This document shows, one piece after another, positions 58,914 to 64,000 of a stretch of DNA of 64,000 nt. The DNA is from Tsukamurella conjunctivitidis (GTDB lineage: Bacteria; Actinomycetota; Actinomycetes; Mycobacteriales; Mycobacteriaceae). Each line of letters opens with the position of its first letter. Position 1 is the first letter of the stretch. The stretch is from the NCBI RefSeq assembly GCF_007858475.1, contig NZ_VIGX01000002.1:186001-250000 (forward strand). The letters run 5' to 3'. The position numbers were made by a program, and so were the translations under genes. The notes beneath the pieces were generated by a model, which was not told the origin of the DNA, searched no databases, and saw only the letters and a program-made list of their open reading frames with translations.

Positions 58914-60569
58914 ATGCAGAAGCCGCCGAACCCGTCCACGCTCCAGGCGCGCGTGATCGTGGACGAGCTGGTGCGCGGCGGCGTCAGCGACGTGGTGCTG
59001 TGCCCCGGCTCGCGCAACGCGCCGCTCGCCTTCGCCGCCCACGCCGCCGACCGGCGGGGCGAGCTGCGGCTGCACGTACGCATCGACGAGCGCACCGCAG
59101 GCTTCCTCGCCGTCGGCCTCGCGGCCGCGGCCCGCCGCCCGGTGGCGATCATCATGACCTCCGGCACGGCCGTCGCGAACCTCGCGCCCGCCGTCTACGA
59201 GGCCAATTACGCCCGTGTCCCGCTGCTGGTGGTGAGCGCGAACCGGCCGTACGAGTTGCTCGGCTCGGGCGCCAACCAGACCGTCGAGCAGTTCGGCATC
59301 TTCGGCACCCAGGTGCGCGCCTCCCTCTCCCTCGGGCTCGCCGAGCCGGGGCTCGACCGCAACTCCCAGTGGCGCAGCGCCGTCTGCCGCGCGTTGTCCG
59401 CCGCCCGCGGCGCCCGCACCGGCAACGCCGGCCCGGTGCAGTTCGACATCCCGCTGCGCGAGCCGCTCGTGCCCGACGACCCGTCGCCCGAGTTCGCCCA
59501 CGGCCGGCCCGACGGCGGGCCGTGGACCGTCGCGCCCGTCGCCACCCTCGACGTGCCGCTGCCGATCGACCTGACGCCCGACACCGTCGTGATCTCCGGG
59601 CACGGCGCCGGGGAGAACCCCGCACTCGCCGGGCTGCCGACGGTGGCCGAGCCGACCGCGCCGCAGCCGGAGAACCCGCTGCACCCGTGGGCCCTCCCGG
59701 CGCTCAAGCCGCGGCAGGCCATCATCTGCGGGCGCCCGACCCTGCACCGCGAGGTGAGTGCCCTGCTGGCCGACCCCGAGGTGACCGTCTACGCCGTCAC
59801 GACCGGCCCGCGCTGGCCTGACGTCTCCGGCAACGTCGCCGCGACGGGCACGCGCGTGCTGCCGGTGGGCGAGCCCGACGGTGCCTGGCTCGCCCGGTGC
59901 GCGGACGCGGACGCCGCGGCGCGCGGCGCCGTGGCCGACGGACTGGACGCCGAGCCCGTGACCGGCCTGCACGTGGCCCGCGCGGTGTGTGCGGCGCTGC
60001 GCACCGGGGACCAGCTGGTGGTGGGGGCCTCGAACCCCGTCCGTGACGTCGCCCTCGCCGGCGACGTCCCGGACGGCGTGCGCGTGCTGTCCAACCGCGG
60101 CGTCGCGGGCATCGACGGCACCGTCAGTACCGCCGTCGGGGCCGCCCTCGCCTTCCCGGAGCGGCGGACCGTCGCGCTGATGGGCGACCTGACCTTCGTG
60201 CACGACGCCTCCGGCCTGCTCATCGGCCCCGACGAGCCGCGGCCGGCGAACCTCACGATCGTCGTCGCCAACGACAACGGGGGCGGCATCTTCAACCTGC
60301 TCGAGCAGGGCGAGGAGCGGTACTCCGGGGCGGAGTACGACGGTGCCGCCGCCCGCGTCTTCGGCACGCCCCACGGCACCGACATCGCCTCCCTGTGCGC
60401 GGCCTACGGCGTCGAGTACGTGCGCGCCGGCCTGGCCGACCTCGCGGAGGCGACCCGCGCCGACGGCCTGCGGGTGGTGGAGGTGCGCACCGAGCGCACC
60501 GGCCTGCGCGCGCTGCACGCGGGGATTCGGGCGCGGATCAGCGCGGCGGCCTCGGGGGAGGGCGCATGA
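58914..60569 (+). CDS. menD: 2-succinyl-5-enolpyruvyl-6-hydroxy-3-cyclohexene-1-carboxylate synthase
   Basis: ThDP enzyme of 551 aa that joins isochorismate and 2-oxoglutarate, the first menaquinone-specific C-C bond step. [18 protein letters not shown] and the ThDP-activating Glu in [16 protein letters not shown] are in the N-domain. The C-domain has the ThDP/Mg2+ motif [12 protein letters not shown] and [18 protein letters not shown] at 58914 is preferred over the GTG at 58905, since a TAAGGT -10 fits it. It heads a likely operon through the DUF3592-like gene. Confidence 0.95.
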   Translation: MQKPPNPSTLQARVIVDELVRGGVSDVVLCPGSRNAPLAFAAHAADRRGELRLHVRIDERTAGFLAVGLAAAARRPVAIIMTSGTAVANLAPAVYEANYARVPLLVVSANRPYELLGSGANQTVEQFGIFGTQVRASLSLGLAEPGLDRNSQWRSAVCRALSAARGARTGNAGPVQFDIPLREPLVPDDPSPEFAHGRPDGGPWTVAPVATLDVPLPIDLTPDTVVISGHGAGENPALAGLPTVAEPTAPQPENPLHPWALPALKPRQAIICGRPTLHREVSALLADPEVTVYAVTTGPRWPDVSGNVAATGTRVLPVGEPDGAWLARCADADAAARGAVADGLDAEPVTGLHVARAVCAALRTGDQLVVGASNPVRDVALAGDVPDGVRVLSNRGVAGIDGTVSTAVGAALAFPERRTVALMGDLTFVHDASGLLIGPDEPRPANLTIVVANDNGGGIFNLLEQGEERYSGAEYDGAAARVFGTPHGTDIASLCAAYGVEYVRAGLADLAEATRADGLRVVEVRTERTGLRALHAGIRARISAAASGEGA

Positions 60570-61018
60570 GCCGGACCGCGCTGCGCCGCGTGCAGATCGT
60601 GCTGCTGTGCACGGCGATCCTCATCACGGGGCTGTGCGTGGTGCTCGTCGCGGCCGCCGTGCGCGACGACCGCACCATCGACGCCGACCGCGGCACCGCG
60701 ACCGCGGAGGTGCTCTCCGCCGGGCCCCGCCGCTCGACGATCAGCTTCTACACGACCGACGGCGTCAACCACAATCCGCCGCTCGGCGTTCTCTACCCCA
60801 GCGAGCTGAACGTCGGCGACCGCATCCAGGTCGAGTACAGCCGGTCGGACCCCGAGCTCGTCCGCGTGGCCGGACGGTCCGCGACCGTCGCGGTGCTCCC
60901 CGCGGCGTCGGTCGCCGCGGGGACGTGGCTGGTGGTGGGGGCGATCATGGTGCTCATCGCCCTCGGCTACCACCGGGGTGAGAGTTCACCTGACGTTCCG
61001 CGCACCGTCGACCCGTAG
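60566..61018 (+). CDS. Conserved membrane protein, DUF3592-like (Rv0556-like)
   Basis: Protein of 150 aa with two terminal transmembrane helices ([20 protein letters not shown] and [20 protein letters not shown]) enclosing an extracytoplasmic beta-rich domain of about 70 residues ([40 protein letters not shown]). This is the DUF3592 layout. ATG at 60566 overlaps the menD stop (ATGA), so it is coupled to menD. Function is unknown, although co-conservation with menD in mycobacteria is strong. Confidence 0.82.
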   Translation: MSRTALRRVQIVLLCTAILITGLCVVLVAAAVRDDRTIDADRGTATAEVLSAGPRRSTISFYTTDGVNHNPPLGVLYPSELNVGDRIQVEYSRSDPELVRVAGRSATVAVLPAASVAAGTWLVVGAIMVLIALGYHRGESSPDVPRTVDP

Positions 61019-61056
61019 GGAACCTCACGGTCACCGCCCCGGTTCACACTTGCCCC

Positions 61057-62208
61057 GTGCGTATCGCGATCGTGGCCGAGTCCTTCCTGCCGAACGTCAA
61101 CGGGGTCACCAACTCGGTCCTCCGGGTGCTCGAGCACTGCCGCCGCACGGGAGCGGAGGCGATCGTCATCGCCCCGGACGCGGTCGCGGGGGAGGCGCCG
61201 GCGCCCGCCGAGCACCTCGGTTTCCCGGTCCATCGGGTGCCCGCGCGGATGCTGCCGAAGATCTCGTCGCTGCCGATCGGGCAGCCGAACATGCTGATGG
61301 TCGACGTGCTGCGCGAGTTCCGGCCCGACGTGGTGCACCTGGCCTCGCCCTACTTCCTGGGCGCGGGCGGACTCGCCGCGGCCAAGCGCCTCGGCATCCC
61401 CGTGGTCGCGATCTTCCAGACCGACGTCGCCGGGTTCGCCGGCTCCTACGGCCTCGGCCCGCTCGAGCGCGCCGCCTGGTGGTGGACGCGGCGGATGCAC
61501 AAGCAGTGCGACCTGACGCTGGCGCCGTCGAGCGCCTCCGTCGCCGACCTCGAGGCGCACCGCATCCCGCGCGTGAAGACCTGGGCCCGCGGCGTCGACG
61601 CCGAGCGCTTCGCCCCGTCGCACCGGTCCGCCGCGCTGCGCGCGCAGTGGCTGGGGGAGCGTCCCGACCGGCTCGTGGTCGGCTTCGTCGGCCGGCTCGC
61701 CGCGGAGAAGCACGTCGAGCGGCTCGCCGGACTCGCGCACCGCGACGACGTGCAGCTCGTCATCGTCGGCGACGGTCCGGAGCGGGCCCGGCTCGAGTCG
61801 CTCCTGCCCGGCGCGGTGTTCACCGGGCAGCTCGGTGGTTCCGAGCTCGGCGCCGCCTACGCCTCGCTCGACGTCTTCGTACACGCCGGTGAGCACGAGA
61901 CCTTCTGCCAGGCGGTGCAGGAGGCGCTCGCGTCGGGCGTCCCGTCGATCGCGCCCGATCAGGGCGGGCCGCGCGATCTCGTCGCGCACTGCCGCAACGG
62001 CTACCTGCTGCCGACCGCCGAGTTCGCCGATCTGCTCCCCGGCGTCATCGACACCCTCGCCGATCCGGCGCTGCGCGCCCGCTTCGGGGAGGCCGCCCGC
62101 AAGTCGGTGCTGGCCCGCACCTGGCCCGCCCTGTGCGACCAGCTGTTCGGACACTACGCCGACGTGATCGCCGGGCCTCCCGGCGTCTTCGTGGGACGGG
62201 CCGTCTGA
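61057..62208 (+). CDS. mgtA: GT4-family mannosyltransferase, MgtA-like
   Basis: Retaining glycosyltransferase of 383 aa with GT-B fold. The N-terminus [20 protein letters not shown] and the C-domain [16 protein letters not shown] and [16 protein letters not shown] are typical. The donor-binding EX7E motif is ETFCQAVQE. By synteny it is the ortholog of Rv0557 (MgtA, earlier PimB), which mannosylates a glucuronosyl-diacylglycerol. GTG at 61057 lies 6 nt after CACACT, a possible leaderless -10. It is thus part of cell-envelope glycolipid synthesis. Confidence 0.9.
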   Translation: MRIAIVAESFLPNVNGVTNSVLRVLEHCRRTGAEAIVIAPDAVAGEAPAPAEHLGFPVHRVPARMLPKISSLPIGQPNMLMVDVLREFRPDVVHLASPYFLGAGGLAAAKRLGIPVVAIFQTDVAGFAGSYGLGPLERAAWWWTRRMHKQCDLTLAPSSASVADLEAHRIPRVKTWARGVDAERFAPSHRSAALRAQWLGERPDRLVVGFVGRLAAEKHVERLAGLAHRDDVQLVIVGDGPERARLESLLPGAVFTGQLGGSELGAAYASLDVFVHAGEHETFCQAVQEALASGVPSIAPDQGGPRDLVAHCRNGYLLPTAEFADLLPGVIDTLADPALRARFGEAARKSVLARTWPALCDQLFGHYADVIAGPPGVFVGRAV

Positions 62209-62230
62209 GCTTTCGTGTAGCTTTCGGGTC

Positions 62231-62920
62231 ATGGCAAGGGCCTCCCTCGACAAGAAACCGGGCGACGTCGCGTCGATGTTCGACGGTGTCGCGCGCCGGT
62301 ACGACCGGACCAACACGCTCATGACGGGCGGGCTGGATCGGTACTGGCGCGCTCGCACCCGCCGTGCGCTCGCGTTGACGCCGGGGGACCGCGTGCTCGA
62401 CCTGGCCGCCGGCACCGGCGTCTCGACCGTCGACCTGGCCCGCTCCGGCGCGTGGGTCGCCGCCTGCGACTTCTCGACGGGGATGCTGCAGGCCGGCGCC
62501 TTCCGCCGGGTGCCGATGGTCGCGGGCGACGCGATGGCGCTGCCGCTGGCCGACGATTCCTTCGACGCCGCCACGATCTCCTTCGGCCTGCGCAACGTGC
62601 AGGACACCGTCGCGGGGCTGCGGGAGATGGCGCGCGTGGTGCGGCCCGGCGGCCGGCTCGTGGTGTGCGAATTCTCCACCCCGACCAACGGCGCCTTCCG
62701 CGCGCTGTACGAGAAGGTCGCGCTCGAGGCGATCCAACTGGTGGCGAAGGGCTCGTCGAACCCGGAGGCGTACGAGTACCTCGCCGAGTCGATCCGGAAC
62801 TGGCCCGCGCAGCCCGAGCTCGCGGACCTCCTCCGTGAGGCGGGCTGGGGCGACGTGGCCTGGACGAACCTGACCGGCGGCATCGTCGCGCTGCACACCG
62901 CAACCCGCCCGCTAGGCTGA
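62231..62920 (+). CDS. menG: Demethylmenaquinone methyltransferase
   Basis: SAM-dependent methyltransferase of 229 aa of the UbiE/MenG family. The signature [20 protein letters not shown] is followed by motif [17 protein letters not shown] and [20 protein letters not shown]. It makes the last C-methylation of menaquinone. ATG at 62231 is 7 nt after TAGCTT (62218-62223), a leaderless layout. Only 4 nt separate it from the polyprenyl synthase gene, where M. tuberculosis has three extra genes including menJ. Confidence 0.94.
   Translation: MARASLDKKPGDVASMFDGVARRYDRTNTLMTGGLDRYWRARTRRALALTPGDRVLDLAAGTGVSTVDLARSGAWVAACDFSTGMLQAGAFRRVPMVAGDAMALPLADDSFDAATISFGLRNVQDTVAGLREMARVVRPGGRLVVCEFSTPTNGAFRALYEKVALEAIQLVAKGSSNPEAYEYLAESIRNWPAQPELADLLREAGWGDVAWTNLTGGIVALHTATRPLG
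62913..62918 (+). promoter_or_regulatory. Leaderless-type -10 of the polyprenyl synthase gene
   Basis: TAGGCT overlaps the menG stop (TAG... within TAGGCTGA) and is followed by 6 nt and the GTG at 62925. Confidence 0.45.
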
Positions 62921-62924
62921 ACAC

Positions 62925-63917
62925 GTGGAGAAGACGGTAGCCGGGGTCTCGCTGGGATCCGACGAGTTCGCGGCGGGGATCCGCGCGGACCTCGCCCGCG
63001 TCGAGCAGGTCATCGCCGACGGCATCGCCGAGGCCGACGGGTGCGTGATCGAGGAGGCCCTGCACCTCTTCAAGGCGGGCGGCAAGCGCTTCCGCCCCAT
63101 GTTCACGGTCCTCTCCGGCCGCATCGGCGGCACCCCGTCCGATCAGGTGATCACGGCCGCCGCGGCGATGGAGCTGACCCACCTCGCGACCCTCTACCAC
63201 GACGACGTGATGGACGAGGCGGACACCCGCCGCGGCGCACCGTCGGCGAACGCGCGGTGGGGCAACTCGATCGCGATCCTGGCGGGCGACTACCTGTTCG
63301 CGAAGGCATCGGGCTACGGCGCCGACCTGGGGCCGCGGGCCGTCGGCGTGATCGCGACGTGCTTCGGCGAGCTGGTCACGGGCCAGATGCTCGAGCTCAA
63401 AGGCGCCGGCGAGGGCGATCCGGTGCAGCACTACCTCGACACGATCTGGGGCAAGACCGGCAGCCTGATCGCCACCTGCGGCCTGCTGGGCGCGCTGCAC
63501 GGCGGCGCCACCGAGGAGACGGCGCAGCGGATGTACCGCATCGGCGCCGCGATCGGCATGGCCTTCCAGATCAGCGACGACATCATCGACATCAGCTCGA
63601 TCGCGCAGGACTCCGGTAAGACACCGGGCACCGACCTGCGTGAGGGCGTCTTCACCCTGCCCGTCCTGTACGCCCTGCGCGACGAGGGCCCGGAGGCCGA
63701 TCGGCTGCGGGAGATCCTCGTCGGCCCCGTCACCGACGATGCGCTGGTCGACGAGGCCATCGAGCTGCTGGGCCGCTCGGCCGGGATGAAGGAGGCGCAG
63801 GCCGTGCTCGCCCGCTACGCCGACGAGGCCCGTACCGAACTGGCGGAGCTGCCCGAGTCGGAGCCCCGCGCCTCGCTCGAGTCCCTGGTCACCTTCACGG
63901 TCGCCCGCCTGGGCTGA
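62925..63917 (+). CDS. Polyprenyl diphosphate synthase (GrcC1-like)
   Basis: trans-Isoprenyl diphosphate synthase of 330 aa. The first Asp-rich motif is in YHDDVMDEADTRRG, the second in QISDDIIDISS, with GGKRFRPMFTVLSG for IPP binding. It makes a long all-trans chain, probably the nonaprenyl chain of MK-9, for MenA. The ortholog by position is Rv0562 (grcC1). GTG at 62925 follows menG by 4 nt, so it can be co-transcribed or leaderless from the internal TAGGCT. Confidence 0.93.
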   Translation: MEKTVAGVSLGSDEFAAGIRADLARVEQVIADGIAEADGCVIEEALHLFKAGGKRFRPMFTVLSGRIGGTPSDQVITAAAAMELTHLATLYHDDVMDEADTRRGAPSANARWGNSIAILAGDYLFAKASGYGADLGPRAVGVIATCFGELVTGQMLELKGAGEGDPVQHYLDTIWGKTGSLIATCGLLGALHGGATEETAQRMYRIGAAIGMAFQISDDIIDISSIAQDSGKTPGTDLREGVFTLPVLYALRDEGPEADRLREILVGPVTDDALVDEAIELLGRSAGMKEAQAVLARYADEARTELAELPESEPRASLESLVTFTVARLG

Positions 63918-63928
63918 GGTCGCCTTCC

Positions 63929-64000
63929 GTGCAGGGCCGGAGGAGTCGGACCGGCAACCAGATCCGCACCGCGCTGCTGCTGGCGCTGGTCGCAGGTTTC
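63929..64000 (+). CDS. Probable htpX N-terminus (3' partial)
   Basis: An open frame from GTG at 63929 runs off the window edge. The 24 visible residues include a basic start (QGRRSRTGNQ) followed by a hydrophobic IRTALLLALVAGF, which suits the first membrane helix of the HtpX zinc protease. In M. tuberculosis the gene after grcC1 is htpX (Rv0563). Identification rests on synteny; the zinc motif is outside the window. Confidence 0.5.
   Translation, partial: MQGRRSRTGNQIRTALLLALVAGF

Noticed and set aside
1-64000. tRNA, rRNA, CRISPR, insertion sequences or prophage
   Set aside because: No cloverleaf, rRNA stretch, spaced repeat array, transposase or integrase signature was seen in either strand.

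Overview
The window is a chromosomal stretch of a high-GC (roughly 70%) actinobacterium of the order Mycobacteriales. Gene order closely follows the Mycobacterium tuberculosis Rv0502-Rv0563 block: acyltransferase, SerB1-like phosphatase, glutaredoxin, hemA-hemC-hemD-hemB; then hemL, histidine phosphatase, resA/tlpA, ccdA, resB, ccsB; menA, menE, DUF3349, pitA; and menB, menC, menD, mgtA, menG, grcC1, htpX. The local content differs from Mycobacterium. There are no mmpS/mmpL genes before hemA, no bpoC, and no menJ between menG and grcC1. Extra acyl-CoA oxidase, esterase and transporter genes are present. A Tsukamurella-like organism fits best (that genus has unsaturated MK-9). This is inference from synteny, not a sequence match.

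Layout. 1-8.4 kb: lipid acyltransferase (5' end outside the window) and the haem operon hemACDB with two coupled membrane proteins. 8.4-12.8 kb: small soluble enzymes (DUF559, Nudix, serine hydrolase, copper chaperone, CYTH, nitrilase). 12.8-20.8 kb: transport, with MMPL exporter plus TetR, an NCS1 permease and metNIQ. 20.8-29.4 kb: acyl-CoA oxidase, a PNPOx/MocR pair, and a coupled WS/DGAT plus two-esterase operon. 29.6-35.5 kb: one long operon joining hemL to the cytochrome c maturation set. 35.6-39.3 kb: BldC, DUF4229, Cds1-like cysteine desulfhydrase, SDR and XRE regulator. 39.3-51.4 kb: menaquinone genes mixed with phosphate uptake, an EmbR-like regulator, and HIT/EcsC. 51.4-58.9 kb: accessory pairs (TetR/amidase, AhpD-like/DUF302/CstR-like, MarR/AbrB-type transporter). 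58.9-64 kb: menD, a membrane protein, mgtA, menG, a polyprenyl synthase and the start of a probable htpX.

How the genes work together. Haem synthesis (hemACDB, hemL), cytochrome c maturation (ResA-CcdA-ResB-CcsB) and menaquinone synthesis (MenABCDEG plus a polyprenyl synthase) together build the respiratory chain. hemA and hemL carry the same 15-nt dyad motif in their leaders, which suggests shared control. Many genes start 6-7 nt after a TANNNT hexamer, the arrangement of leaderless mRNAs.

No tRNA, rRNA, CRISPR array, IS element, phage or plasmid module was seen. No gene-free gap reaches 300 nt; the longest (about 200 nt: 29368-29568, 45535-45741, 46882-47082) each hold regulatory structure described below. 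All starts and functions were read by eye without database searches.
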